Part shown: one piece after another, positions 18,553-27,478 of the stretch
Layout of the letters: each line of letters starts with the position of its first letter
Numbering within the stretch: the stretch's first letter is position 1
From: Mesorhizobium loti R88b
GTDB taxonomy: Bacteria; Pseudomonadota; Alphaproteobacteria; Rhizobiales; Rhizobiaceae
Length of the DNA: 64,000 bases
Direction: 5' to 3'
Assembly: GCF_013170845.1 (NCBI RefSeq)
Contig: NZ_CP033367.1
Location: 5,457,001 to 5,521,000 of the forward strand
Position numbers and translations under genes: made by a program
The notes under the pieces: generated by a model
Told to the model about the DNA's origin: nothing
Databases searched by the model: none
What the model saw: only the letters and a program-made list of their open reading frames with translations

Positions 18553-19980
18553 TCACTGAAGGCTCCGCAACCGCACCACCGCCTTCAATCCGCCCATACC
18601 GGACCGTTCAAGCGCGAGAACGCCTCCATACTCGTTGACGAGGTCGGCGACAATGGCAAGCCCCAAACCTGTTCCCGGTTTTGTCTCGTCCAGGCGCCTT
18701 CCGCGCTTCAGCGCGTCGCGCGCCTTATCCTCGGGAATGCCTGGGCCGTCGTCGTCGATGCTGATCTCGAAAAGATTGTCATCCTTGCTGGCCAACGGCG
18801 CCACGGTGACCAATACCGCGCTTCTTGCCCATTTCATTGCATTTTCGAGCAGATTGCCGAGCAGTTCCTCGAGGTCCTCGCGCTCGCCGGCGAACACAAT
18901 CTCGGCAGGCGGCAGTGTCAGCGACAGGCTGGTCTGCGGATTGAGCTTCTGCAACACCCGCACCATGCGCTGCACCAACGGCGTTACCGGCGTGCGATAA
19001 ACGACGCTGTCGCGCTGCGCGGCCACACGGGCGCGTTGCAGATAATGCTCGACCTGCTTCTGCATGGAGGCGGCCTGTTCGGCAATCAATTGGCCTTTGG
19101 CGCCGCCGAGCGCGCGGCCCTCATTGAGCATCACCGCGAGCGGTGTTTTCAATGAATGAGCAAGATTGCCGACCTGAGTCCGAGAGCGCTCGACGATGCG
19201 TTTGTTGTTTTCGATCAACGCGTTGGTTTCGTTGGCTAATGGTTCGATCTCGGCCGGGAAGCGGCCGTCAAGCCTCTGCGCGGTGCCTTCACGAACCATG
19301 GCCAGCGCGTTCCGGACCCTGCGCAGCGGCTGCAAACCAAGAAAAATGGCAATCGCATTGATGGCGATCATGCCGACGCCGAACAGGCCGAGATAGGTCA
19401 GCAGCCGGCGCTGGAAGGTGGAGATCTCCTGTTCAAGTTCGCTTTGATTGCCCATGACGCGGAAACGCGCGGCGCGGTTCTTGGCGTCGAGCACGAACTC
19501 GCTTTCGAACACCTGGAGTTGCTCGCCATCGATGCCTTCGGTCGCATAGCTGCGCTGGAAGCTGGCATTGAAAGGCACTTCGGCGACGCTTGGCGACGGG
19601 ATGGTCTTGGTCATCGAAGAGGAATGAAGATCGCCATGCACGCCTTCAGAGGCGGGCTCCACCGACCAGTACCAACCCGAATTCGGCTCCGAGAATCGGA
19701 GATCGCCAAGGTCGGGGGCGCCGGTCAGCGCGCCGGTGTCGGAAATGCCGATGGAACCGATCAGGTTGAAAAGATGCGCCGACAACAGGCTGTCGAAACC
19801 GCGTTCGCTGGCCTGGCGATAGAGCGTGGTGATCAAAGTGAAGATGACGACAAGGGTCAGGATCGCCCAGACCGTGGAAAAGGCGATGACGCGGAACGTC
19901 AGCGAACGCGGCCACAAACGCAGCGAAAGCGGCGCCTTTGCGGTTGGTTTGAGCGGTTCCGAGTTACGCCTCCGGCTCAC
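18553..19980 (-). CDS. feuQ: Sensor histidine kinase FeuQ
   Basis: Sensor kinase of the FeuPQ system, which in rhizobia is linked to osmoadaptation, cyclic glucan export and, in R. leguminosarum, iron uptake. A membrane helix at about 30-54 precedes a periplasmic domain of roughly 135 residues, then a second helix, a HAMP linker, HisKA with His275 in LAHSLKTPLAVM (the PhoQ/FeuQ type of H-box), and HATPase_c with DDDGPGIP and GTGLGLAIV. I used the GTG at 19980, which overlaps feuP by 17 bases; an ATG at 20001 would overlap by 38. No clear ribosome site favours either, consistent with coupling. It lies upstream of cycHJKL, the same neighbourhood as in R. leguminosarum. Confidence 0.85.
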   Translation of the reverse strand: MSRRRNSEPLKPTAKAPLSLRLWPRSLTFRVIAFSTVWAILTLVVIFTLITTLYRQASERGFDSLLSAHLFNLIGSIGISDTGALTGAPDLGDLRFSEPNSGWYWSVEPASEGVHGDLHSSSMTKTIPSPSVAEVPFNASFQRSYATEGIDGEQLQVFESEFVLDAKNRAARFRVMGNQSELEQEISTFQRRLLTYLGLFGVGMIAINAIAIFLGLQPLRRVRNALAMVREGTAQRLDGRFPAEIEPLANETNALIENNKRIVERSRTQVGNLAHSLKTPLAVMLNEGRALGGAKGQLIAEQAASMQKQVEHYLQRARVAAQRDSVVYRTPVTPLVQRMVRVLQKLNPQTSLSLTLPPAEIVFAGEREDLEELLGNLLENAMKWARSAVLVTVAPLASKDDNLFEISIDDDGPGIPEDKARDALKRGRRLDETKPGTGLGLAIVADLVNEYGGVLALERSGMGGLKAVVRLRSLQ

Positions 19981-20629
19981 GCATGCGGTAGCCCATGCCA
20001 CGCACGGTTTCGATCATGTCGATGCCCATCTTCTTGCGCAGCCGCCCGACAAACACCTCGATGGTGTTGGAATCGCGATCGAAATCCTGGTCGTAGAGAT
20101 GTTCGACCAGTTCGGTGCGCGAAACGACCTCGCCCATATGGTGCATCAGGTAGGCAAGCAGGCGGAATTCGTGCGAGGTCAGCTTCAACGGCACGCCGTC
20201 GACATCGGCCTTCGAGGCCTTGGTGTCGAGGCGCAGTGGTCCGCAGGTCAGTTCGGACGAGGCATGGCCGGCGGCGCGGCGGATCAGGGCCCGGAGCCTC
20301 GCCAACACCTCCTCGATGTGGAACGGCTTGGTGACATAGTCGTCGGCACCGGCATCGATGCCGGAGACCTTGTCGCTCCAACGGTCGCGCGCGGTCAGGA
20401 TCAGCACCGGCATCTTGCGGCCACCGCGCCGCCAGCGCTCGACCACGCTGATGCCGTCCATCTGCGGCAGGCCGATGTCTAGCACGACCGCGTCGTAAGG
20501 CTCGGTGTCGCCGAGGAAATGGCCCTCCTCGCCGTCGAAGGCGCGGTCGACCACATAGCCGGCGTCGACCAGCGCATCCGCTATCTGCCGGTTGAGATCC
20601 TTGTCATCCTCGACGACGAGTACGCGCAT
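19964..20629 (-). CDS. feuP: Response regulator FeuP (OmpR/PhoB family)
   Basis: Transcriptional regulator of 221 aa. The receiver has E7-D8-D9, phospho-acceptor D51 (YDAVVLDIGLP) and the lysine in YVTKPF. The winged-helix domain ends with EVFVGRLRKKMG and ETVRGMGYRM. It resembles the PhoP subgroup, as expected for FeuP. It lies between the small periplasmic gene (upstream) and feuQ (downstream, overlapping), giving the feuN-feuP-feuQ order described in Sinorhizobium. In that organism FeuP activates ndvA and other envelope genes; I infer the same family role here. Confidence 0.88.
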   Translation of the reverse strand: MRVLVVEDDKDLNRQIADALVDAGYVVDRAFDGEEGHFLGDTEPYDAVVLDIGLPQMDGISVVERWRRGGRKMPVLILTARDRWSDKVSGIDAGADDYVTKPFHIEEVLARLRALIRRAAGHASSELTCGPLRLDTKASKADVDGVPLKLTSHEFRLLAYLMHHMGEVVSRTELVEHLYDQDFDRDSNTIEVFVGRLRKKMGIDMIETVRGMGYRMREPEA

Positions 20630-20719
20630 GCGGAGATCGATACCTGTTGAAGAGCTTGGTCAGATATAGGCCGATTCCGTCGGCCTGGAAACGTAGCCCT
20701 GTAAGACGTAAAGACTGGA

Positions 20720-21019
20720 TCAGTTCTGCGGAACGACGATCTCGGAACGGCGCGGGCGCTGCCCGTCCTTGCCAGGCACCAGAACGACGATGACGCAGAC
20801 CGCCTGGCCACCGCGCGTCGACTGCGAGGCCTTGGCCAGCGTTCCGCCATTCTGCTCGGCCACCTGTTGGCCAATCGCGTAGCAGTCGTTCCCGGCCACG
20901 ACGATCGGATCGTCCTGGCCGGACGCCGCGACCGAAATGGCGCTTGCCTGCGACGCAAACAGCCCGGCGGCACAGAGCGCCAGGGTCGCGGTTCGAAACT
21001 GGGAGCAAAGCGTTTTCAT
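20720..21019 (-). CDS. feuN: Small periplasmic protein, probable FeuN-type inhibitor of FeuQ
   Basis: A 99-aa protein with a clear signal peptide (residues 1-28, ending ASQASA) and a compact mature domain with two cysteines (C46 and C75) that could form a disulfide. It is encoded 90 bases upstream of feuP on the same strand. In S. meliloti a small periplasmic protein, FeuN, encoded at this position restrains FeuQ and its loss is not tolerated. The name rests on position, size and export signal; I cannot align it. The pattern with GGTLAKASQ and a C-terminal EIVVP strand recalls PepSY-like folds, which often inhibit partner proteins. Confidence 0.65.
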   Translation of the reverse strand: MKTLCSQFRTATLALCAAGLFASQASAISVAASGQDDPIVVAGNDCYAIGQQVAEQNGGTLAKASQSTRGGQAVCVIVVLVPGKDGQRPRRSEIVVPQN

Positions 21020-21192
21020 GGTCGGCGTTGTAACGCATCGGTGCTGAACGTGAAATGAACAGTGATCGATGCGAAAGCCATGTCCGCTACACCCCTGAAA
21101 CGCGAGACGACAGATCGTGATTTCGACGCCCCAACTCGACGAAATCACGCAGACGCCAGTCTAGACTCCGTTTCGGTCGCATTGAAAGCGCG

Positions 21193-21600
21193 TCAGGCAT
21201 TTTCCTGCGTCAGTGCACGAAACCGCAACAGCCCATGGTGCACAAGGAGATCCTCGTCGTAGCGGGCCTCGGTGAATTCAAGCGTCAGCCGCGTCTGGCC
21301 GCGCGGGCCAATCGTCAGCGCCGCATTGGCAAGGCGTGCCTTGATGGCGTCCATGATGGCAAGCGTCTCGGCTTCGCCATGGGCTTTTGACCAAACATGC
21401 AGCGTGATCAATTGGTCGTCATTGTTCTCGGCGCCGGTATCCCAGTCAAAGGCCGAGGTCTGCCCGCAGGTCACATAGGGAAAAGCGGCATTTGCGGTTG
21501 GACTTTCCAACAGTCCAGCGCCGCCGAGCAACGCCGACAGCGACTTGTCGCTTTTCAGTCTCAGAAACAGTGCCTGCTGCAAATCGCCGGGCGCGGTCAT
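21193..21600 (-). CDS. DUF3168 family protein (phage/GTA tail-completion-like)
   Basis: A 135-aa protein with the DUF3168 pattern: an N-terminal helix (LQQALFLRLKSDKSLSALLG), a segment FPYVTCGQT, and HVWSKAHGEAETLAIMDAIKARL. In phages and gene transfer agents this family sits at the head-tail connection. Here no capsid, portal or tail genes are nearby; the flanks are feuN and a metabolic enzyme. It may be a detached GTA or prophage gene. The ATG at MTAPGD is chosen because the upstream part of the frame lacks family character. Confidence 0.75.
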   Translation of the reverse strand: MTAPGDLQQALFLRLKSDKSLSALLGGAGLLESPTANAAFPYVTCGQTSAFDWDTGAENNDDQLITLHVWSKAHGEAETLAIMDAIKARLANAALTIGPRGQTRLTLEFTEARYDEDLLVHHGLLRFRALTQENA

Positions 21601-21954
21601 TGTCCATTTCCTCAAGCCATTGCACCACCGACAATGCTTTTCCAAAGCCTGTCCATGTCTGCTTACACTTGCCAGATATAGCGGTTCGCCACGCGAAGAC
21701 GATGGCGATTCGTCATCGCAATGATGAACGCCGATGATCTCGGAAATACGACTTGCGTCGGCAAGCGCGGTATAGCCGGAACCACGAGGCTGCACAGCAA
21801 GCATCAGCACTGCCCGGCAAGAAGAGCATGAACGCGTTGTCCCGCTTGCCTGGTCACTTGATCTTGTCCCATATGGATCGGTCTACACGATGGAATGTTC
21901 CTTGCCCGCTTTGGCCGGCCAGATGAGCATTCTCCTAGATTTCCGGAGCCGATC
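21601..21954. other. Intergenic region between DUF3168 gene and FAH-fold enzyme gene
   Basis: This stretch of about 350 bases separates two divergently read genes. I see no convincing coding frame, hairpin with T-run or RNA gene. It should contain the promoters for both sides. Confidence 0.5.
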
Positions 21955-22743
21955 ATGCTCGATGCAGAAAAAGCCGGAGCCGCGTCTCGGTTATTGGTAG
22001 GCCACTGGGACAAAGGTACCCGTCTCGATGCCATACCCCAAGATTTGCGGCCCAAGACGCGCATTGAAGGCTATGCCATCCAGTCGCATGTGATGGATCG
22101 CTCGGCGGCTCCGCTTTTCGGCTGGAAGATTGCCGCGACCAGTCTGGCCGGACAACGACACATCAATGTCGATGGCCCGATGGCCGGGCGTCTCATCGCC
22201 GAGAAAGCGGTCGAGGTCGGCGGGACCGTTTCCCTGGTGACGAGCAAGATGCGCGTGGCCGAAATCGAATTCGCTTTCCGTTTCGGTCGTCCGTTGCCGC
22301 CACGTCCGGCGCCCTACGAGATCGCCGAGGTGATGGAAGCCGTGGCGAGCTTGCACCCGGCGATCGAAATACCGGACTCGCGCTACAATGATTTCTGCGC
22401 TGTCGGGGCACCACAGCTCATCGCGGACAATGCCTGTGCCAATCTGTTTGTCATCGGCGAGGCGGTAAAAGATGAATGGCGCGACGTGAACCTCGCGGAG
22501 CATCCGGTGGTCGGTTTGATTTCCGGCAAGTCGCAGCACAATGGATCGGGCGTGGCTGTGCTGGGCGACCCTCGTGTTGCACTCACATGGATCGTCAATG
22601 AACTGTCTGGGCTCGGCACAGCCCTCGAGCCGGGACAGCTGGTGATCACAGGCACCTGCGTGACGCCTATCAGCGTCGAGGCGGGCGACGAAGTCATTGG
22701 CGATCTTGGCAGATTCGGCCGTGTCTCGGTGCGGTTTGTCTAG
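21955..22743 (+). CDS. 2-keto-4-pentenoate hydratase / fumarylacetoacetate hydrolase family protein
   Basis: A 262-aa enzyme of the MhpD/FAH fold, a group that hydrates or cleaves 2-keto acids in aromatic and related catabolism. Recognisable segments include GYAIQ near the N-terminus, FGWKIAATS, the metal-site region MRVAEIEFAF (E-x-E) and HPAIEIPDSRY. The C-terminal strands contain GSGVAVLGDP and PGQLVITGTC, typical of the family. CGGAG precedes the ATG at 21955. No partner catabolic genes are adjacent, so the substrate is unknown. Confidence 0.82.
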   Translation: MLDAEKAGAASRLLVGHWDKGTRLDAIPQDLRPKTRIEGYAIQSHVMDRSAAPLFGWKIAATSLAGQRHINVDGPMAGRLIAEKAVEVGGTVSLVTSKMRVAEIEFAFRFGRPLPPRPAPYEIAEVMEAVASLHPAIEIPDSRYNDFCAVGAPQLIADNACANLFVIGEAVKDEWRDVNLAEHPVVGLISGKSQHNGSGVAVLGDPRVALTWIVNELSGLGTALEPGQLVITGTCVTPISVEAGDEVIGDLGRFGRVSVRFV

Positions 22744-22896
22744 GGCACCTCGCTGCTGGCGATGAACTGTCCGACCGGGAACGAACTGTCGCCCCGCAGG
22801 CCTGTTTGATTTGGCGCAATGACGGCGGGCGACTTTCCTGACGGAATGAGCATCGGGATGTAGAGCACTCCTGCTGCTGACCCGAAGGAGATCGCC

Positions 22897-23394
22897 ATGA
22901 AAACCATATACAGGACAGCAGCGCTCGGGCTCGCGGCCGCAATGCTCATCGCCGGCAGCGCCGGCGTCGTCCAAGCTGCTTCGCTTGTCCAGATTTCGCT
23001 CTGGGACAAGGGCGCGAGTATGGAGATGCCGATGGGGCTCGCCTATGCGACGCCCGGAATTGATCCGGCCAAGGCGACCATGGGCGTCAAGGCTTTGCCA
23101 GCTGTAGTGAAGGCCGGGCAGGTCACATTCAATGTGAAGAATGATTCCAAGGACACCATTCACGAAATGATCGTTATGCAACTTGCCGATCCCGGCAAGC
23201 CGCTTCCTTACATTGATTCCGAGAATCGGGTCGACGAAGACAAAGCTGGCGACAAGGGCGAAGTTTCGGAACTTGACCCCGGGAAATCAGGCACATTGAC
23301 CGTCGATCTGACGGCTGGAAAATATCTGCTTATCTGCAACGTGCCAGGGCACTATGCCGCCGGCATGTGGGCCGAATTCACCGTCGAGCCATAG
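22897..23394 (+). CDS. Periplasmic blue copper (cupredoxin) protein
   Basis: An exported 165-aa protein with signal peptide residues 1-28 (ending VVQAAS). A C-terminal cupredoxin domain has all four type-1 copper ligands: His89 in TIHEM, Cys147 and His152 in CNVPGHYAAGM, and Met157. An N-terminal addition of about 35 residues contains methionines (MEMPMG) that could contact copper. An AAGGAG-like site precedes the ATG. It is an orphan, with no oxidase or copper-export genes beside it, so its electron-transfer or copper-handling partner is unknown. Confidence 0.88.
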   Translation: MKTIYRTAALGLAAAMLIAGSAGVVQAASLVQISLWDKGASMEMPMGLAYATPGIDPAKATMGVKALPAVVKAGQVTFNVKNDSKDTIHEMIVMQLADPGKPLPYIDSENRVDEDKAGDKGEVSELDPGKSGTLTVDLTAGKYLLICNVPGHYAAGMWAEFTVEP

Positions 23395-23430
23395 GCATTG
23401 GGCTTAAAGCGAGGTTGTGCGTCGGGTCGA

Positions 23431-24237
23431 TCAGTGCCCGCCGCGCGGCCTGGCCATCACACTGCGCACCGCCAACACCAGCACCGTGATGATGATCAGG
23501 ATCACCGACAGCGCTGCGATCGCCGGGTCGATGTTGTCGCGCAGGCCCATCCACATCAGACGCGGCAGCGTGATGGCGTTGACCGAGGTGATGAACAGGG
23601 TGACGCCGATCTCTTCCCAGGACAGCACGAAGGACAATAGCGCCGCGGTGACGATACCGAATTTGATGTTGGGCATGATGATGCGCGTGGCGCGCTCCCA
23701 GACAGTTGCGCCGAGACCCCGCGCGGCAAGGTCGATGCGGCGGTCGAACTGGCTGAGCGAGACCAAGATCAGCACCGTGGCGAATGGCACCGTCATCACC
23801 GAATGCGCCATGACGACACCGAGCCAGGTGTCATAGCCGAAGAACGAACTCATCCCCGAGACCGAGGTCAGAAGGAAGTACAGCGTGATCGCCGACACCA
23901 CGGGCGGCACGACCATCGGCAGCAACACGAAACCAACGAGGGCCGCCGTGAAGCGTGGCTGGAACATCCAGACGCCGAGGCTGAAGCACAGAGCGAGCAC
24001 TGTGGAAAAGGCACTGCTGACGATGCCGATGCGGATCGAGAGCAGGATCGAATCGATCCAACGCGGATCCTCGATCAACGCCCTGTAGTGGCGCAGCGAC
24101 AGTTCGCCCGACGGCATCGCCAACATGCGGCTCGGCGTCAGCGAGACCGGAATGACGGCGAGCAGCGGCATCAACAGGAACAGCGCCACCAAGGCGGCGA
24201 TAACAAGCGAGACGGGACCGGGGCGATAGGTCGGCAT
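23431..24237 (-). CDS. ABC transporter permease (PotC-like, spermidine/putrescine type)
   Basis: Inner-membrane permease of 268 aa with about six membrane helices. The ATPase-contact EAA loop is LAARGLGATVWERATRI. It is similar to the second permease (PotC/YdcV) of polyamine-type importers. Its ATG shares one base with the stop of the first permease (TGATG), so the two are translationally coupled. It is the last gene of the ATPase-binding protein-permease-permease operon. Confidence 0.9.
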   Translation of the reverse strand: MPTYRPGPVSLVIAALVALFLLMPLLAVIPVSLTPSRMLAMPSGELSLRHYRALIEDPRWIDSILLSIRIGIVSSAFSTVLALCFSLGVWMFQPRFTAALVGFVLLPMVVPPVVSAITLYFLLTSVSGMSSFFGYDTWLGVVMAHSVMTVPFATVLILVSLSQFDRRIDLAARGLGATVWERATRIIMPNIKFGIVTAALLSFVLSWEEIGVTLFITSVNAITLPRLMWMGLRDNIDPAIAALSVILIIITVLVLAVRSVMARPRGGH

Positions 24238-25070
24238 CAGATCAACTGCCTCGGTTTGACATAGCGGAACAGCACCGCCATCAGCACGCCGACGAACAGC
24301 ACCAGCACGACGCTGATCGCCGCGCCCAGCCCCCAGTCCGGGCTCTGGAAAATCCTGAGATAGATCAGCTCGGCGATCATGACGCTGCGGCCGCCGCCGA
24401 GGATTGCCGGGGTAACGAAAAAGCCGAGCGAAAACACGAAGACGATCATCGCGGAGCCGATGATGCCGGAGCGCGTCATCGGCACGAACACGGTCCAGAA
24501 GGTGCGCATACGGCTGGAGCCGAGGCCGCGCGCTGCGAGCAGCACCCGGTCGTCGAGGCTGCGCATGGCCGACGCCAGCGGAAAGACGGCGAACGGAATG
24601 AGGAAATGCGTCATGCCGACGATGACACCGAATTCATTGCGCACCAGCGCCAGCGGTTCGGAAATGAAGCCGATCGCCTGCAGCCAGGTGTTGATCAGGC
24701 CGCGATTGGAGAGCAGCGCCACCCAGCCGAAGGCGCGTGTCAGCACCGATATCCAGAACGGCACGAGGATGCAGAATTCGGCGATCAGGCGCTGCGCGGG
24801 GGTGCCACGCACCCAGACGACAGTGATGGCGTAGGCGGCGCAGACCGAGACGATGGTAACGATGGCGGCGATGCGCAGCGTGCGGATGAACACCGACTGC
24901 ACCAGATCGTCGGTGAGCAATGCTTCATACTGGCCGAGCCCAGGCGTCGGCAGCGTAAAGCTCCATTTGACGACGCCGAGGAACGGCCAGGCATAGGCCA
25001 GGACGAGAAACAGGAGCAGCGGCGCCATCAACAGCGCCGCGCCCATCCTGTCTGAGAGATAGGACCGCAT
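24237..25070 (-). CDS. ABC transporter permease (PotB-like, spermidine/putrescine type)
   Basis: Inner-membrane permease of 277 aa, first of the pair. The N-terminal helix lies at about residues 10-30, and the EAA-type loop reads LAARGLGSSRMRTFWTVFVP. The start MRSYLSDRMG is 11 bases after the binding-protein stop; the long upstream extension of the frame overlaps the binding-protein gene and is not credible. It pairs with the PotC-like permease and PotA-like ATPase. Confidence 0.9.
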   Translation of the reverse strand: MRSYLSDRMGAALLMAPLLLFLVLAYAWPFLGVVKWSFTLPTPGLGQYEALLTDDLVQSVFIRTLRIAAIVTIVSVCAAYAITVVWVRGTPAQRLIAEFCILVPFWISVLTRAFGWVALLSNRGLINTWLQAIGFISEPLALVRNEFGVIVGMTHFLIPFAVFPLASAMRSLDDRVLLAARGLGSSRMRTFWTVFVPMTRSGIIGSAMIVFVFSLGFFVTPAILGGGRSVMIAELIYLRIFQSPDWGLGAAISVVLVLFVGVLMAVLFRYVKPRQLI

Positions 25071-25081
25071 CCCTGCCCGGA

Positions 25082-26197
25082 TCAGGCGGAGATGATCTTG
25101 GTGTATTCGTCGAGCGCCGCGCCGTAGTTCTTGGCGTACCAATCCATGTCGAGCGCGATCTGCTTCTTCATGTTGTCCGGGTCGACGGGGTTGATGCGCT
25201 TCTTGTCGGCAGGGATCAGCGCGTCGGTGGCCGGATTGGCCGGACCCTGGCCGAGCTTGTCGAACATGATGAGCTGCTTTTGCGGATCCTGGGCGCTGGC
25301 GATGAATTTCATCGCCGCATCCTTGCCGCCGGGATTGCCCTTGAGCACGGCCAGCGCACCGGGCGAGATCAGGCCCTGATCCCAGATGAACTTGATCTTG
25401 CCGCCGGAGTCCTGCTCGATCAGTGAGGCGCGGGTCGACCAGACGATCGCCATCGAGGCTTCGCCGTTGAGCAGCACGCTCTGGCTCTCGGCGCCGCCAC
25501 CCCAATAGGCAACGACGTTTTCCTTGAAGGCGGCGATCTTGTCATGCGCACGCTTGAGGTCGAGCGGGTAGAGCGAAGCCGGCGCAATGCCGTCGGCGAG
25601 AAGGGCCGCTTCCCAGCTCGACACACCCCATTTGTAGAGCGAGCGCTTGCCGGGAAATTTCTTCACATCGAAGAAGTCGGCCATGCCGGTCGGGGCATCC
25701 TTGCCGTATTTTTCGGAATCATAGGCGATAATGTAGGAGAAGAAATAGGTCGAGGCGGCATAGTCCCAGCCGAAGCCCGGCCGCATCTTCTTCTTGTCGA
25801 CGATGTTGTAGTCGATGGGCTCCAGCGCGCCCTGGGCGCCGAGCGTGATGGCCGAGAACGGATCGACGTCGACCAGATCCCAGGTCGGGGCGCCGCTCTT
25901 GAACTGCGCCGAGATGGCGCCTTCGGTCGGGCCCGAGCCGTCCATCTTCACGGTAATGCCGGTGTCCTTGGTGAAGGCCTGGCCGTAGGCGGCATCGTAA
26001 GCCGTAATGGCGTCGCCACCCCAGTTGACCAGCACCAGTTCCTTGGCCTGCGCGAAGGCACCGGTCGAGCGCAGCAGCATCGGCGTGCCGGCAAGTACGA
26101 GGGCCGCCAACTGCGTGAACTGGCGGCGCGAAATCTCGCCGCGGCCTGCCTTGGCGGACAGGCTGTCGATGGCTTGTTTCCTGGTATCGTTAGTCAT
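25082..26197 (-). CDS. Tat-exported ABC substrate-binding protein (PotD-like)
   Basis: Periplasmic solute-binding protein of 371 aa. The N-terminus carries a twin-arginine signal (SRRQFTQLAALVLAG) ending near AFA, so it probably leaves the cytoplasm folded. The mature domain begins KELVLVNWGGDA, typical of family-1 spermidine/putrescine-type binding proteins, and includes WDLVDVD and YKWGVSSWEAA. AGGGGAA precedes the ATG. The ligand cannot be read from sequence; the adjacent M20 and guanidino-type hydrolases suggest an amino-acid derivative or polyamine-like compound. Confidence 0.9.
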   Translation of the reverse strand: MTNDTRKQAIDSLSAKAGRGEISRRQFTQLAALVLAGTPMLLRSTGAFAQAKELVLVNWGGDAITAYDAAYGQAFTKDTGITVKMDGSGPTEGAISAQFKSGAPTWDLVDVDPFSAITLGAQGALEPIDYNIVDKKKMRPGFGWDYAASTYFFSYIIAYDSEKYGKDAPTGMADFFDVKKFPGKRSLYKWGVSSWEAALLADGIAPASLYPLDLKRAHDKIAAFKENVVAYWGGGAESQSVLLNGEASMAIVWSTRASLIEQDSGGKIKFIWDQGLISPGALAVLKGNPGGKDAAMKFIASAQDPQKQLIMFDKLGQGPANPATDALIPADKKRINPVDPDNMKKQIALDMDWYAKNYGAALDEYTKIISA

Positions 26198-26264
26198 GTC
26201 AGTTCCCCTTTTTGTCGTTGATCGTTCCCGGAAGCCTGCGTGTCCCATCGGTCCACGCTGGCGG

Positions 26265-27359
26265 TCATTGTCCTCCATCCGGAAGGAGGAAACCCTTTTC
26301 CGCCGGCCATGTCAGCCAGACGGAATTGCCTTTGCTCAGCGCTGCCGCCGCGACCTCGTTCGGCACCGAAACGGTCACCTTGGCGCCCTGGCGTGTGGTG
26401 AGATCAAGCTTGGTCGCGGCGCCCAGATAGGTCGAGGCGGTGGCGGTCGCGGCAATGCCGTTCTCGCCGACCGCCGCTTCGCGCGCGATCGACATGTGTT
26501 CGGGCCGGATCGCCAGGATGGCGTCACCACGGACTTTCTCGGCCTTGCAGTGCATGTTGACCGCGCGGTCCTCGCAGAGGCCCGTCGAACCATTATCGGC
26601 GGGCTGGACCCCCTTCAGCGGCAGCATGTTGATCTCGCCCAGGAACTCGGCCACGAAGCGGTTGTCCGGCCGGTCATAGACCTCATCCGGCGCGCCGACC
26701 TGCAGCAATTTGCCATGGTTGAAGATGGCGACGCGTGACGACAGCGCCAGCGCCTCGCTCTGATCGTGGGTGACGAACACAAAAGTGGTGCCGGTTTCCT
26801 GGTGCAGGCGCTTCATTTCGGCCTGCATCTGGCCACGCAAGCTCTTGTCCAGCGCCGAGAACGGTTCGTCGAGGAGCAGCACGCCCGGTTCGAACACCAG
26901 CGCCCGGGCAAGCGCCACGCGCTGCTGCTGGCCGCCGGAGAGCTGCGAGGGCAGTTTCTTCTCGTGGCCGACCAGACCGACGCGCTCGATCATCTCGCCG
27001 ACACGCTTCTTGATCTCGGAGGATGATTTCTTGCGGACCTTGAGCGGGAAAGCGATGTTGGCCTCGACGCTCATATGCGGGAACAGCGCATAGCCCTGGA
27101 ACACCATGCCGGCGGCGCGTTGTTCGGCCGGGCGATCGGTGATGTCGGTGCCGTCGCTGAACAGCTTGCCTTCGGTCGGCTGCACGAAGCCGGCCAGGAT
27201 CATCAGGAAGGTGGTCTTGCCCGAACCGGAGGGGCCAAGCAGGGTCAGGAACTCGCCACGGCCGATATTGAGCGTCAGATTGTCCAGCGCACGGAACGAG
27301 CCGAAGCTCTTGCCGATCCCGATTGCCTTGATCTCCGCGGCCCGGCCGGGTTGCTGCAT
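26265..27359 (-). CDS. ABC transporter ATPase (PotA-like)
   Basis: ATPase of 364 aa for the importer. Walker A GPSGSGKT (42-49), Q-loop near VFQGY, signature LSGGQQQRVALARA (140-153), Walker B VLLLDEP (160-166), and the switch histidine in FVTHDQSEA are all present. A C-terminal TOBE-type domain of about 120 residues matches PotA-type transporters. It is the first gene of the operon; the LysR gene lies about 120 bases upstream on the same strand. Confidence 0.93.
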   Translation of the reverse strand: MQQPGRAAEIKAIGIGKSFGSFRALDNLTLNIGRGEFLTLLGPSGSGKTTFLMILAGFVQPTEGKLFSDGTDITDRPAEQRAAGMVFQGYALFPHMSVEANIAFPLKVRKKSSSEIKKRVGEMIERVGLVGHEKKLPSQLSGGQQQRVALARALVFEPGVLLLDEPFSALDKSLRGQMQAEMKRLHQETGTTFVFVTHDQSEALALSSRVAIFNHGKLLQVGAPDEVYDRPDNRFVAEFLGEINMLPLKGVQPADNGSTGLCEDRAVNMHCKAEKVRGDAILAIRPEHMSIAREAAVGENGIAATATASTYLGAATKLDLTTRQGAKVTVSVPNEVAAAALSKGNSVWLTWPAEKGFLLPDGGQ

Positions 27360-27478
27360 CCTGCCTCTTCCTCAGTCCCAAGAGGAAATCGTAGGCAGGC
27401 TGGCGGCTCACCGCAACCGAATAGTTTTCGCCTCATCGGCAAATTTCATTCATCTATGCCGGGCTGGTCGCCCTGTCC

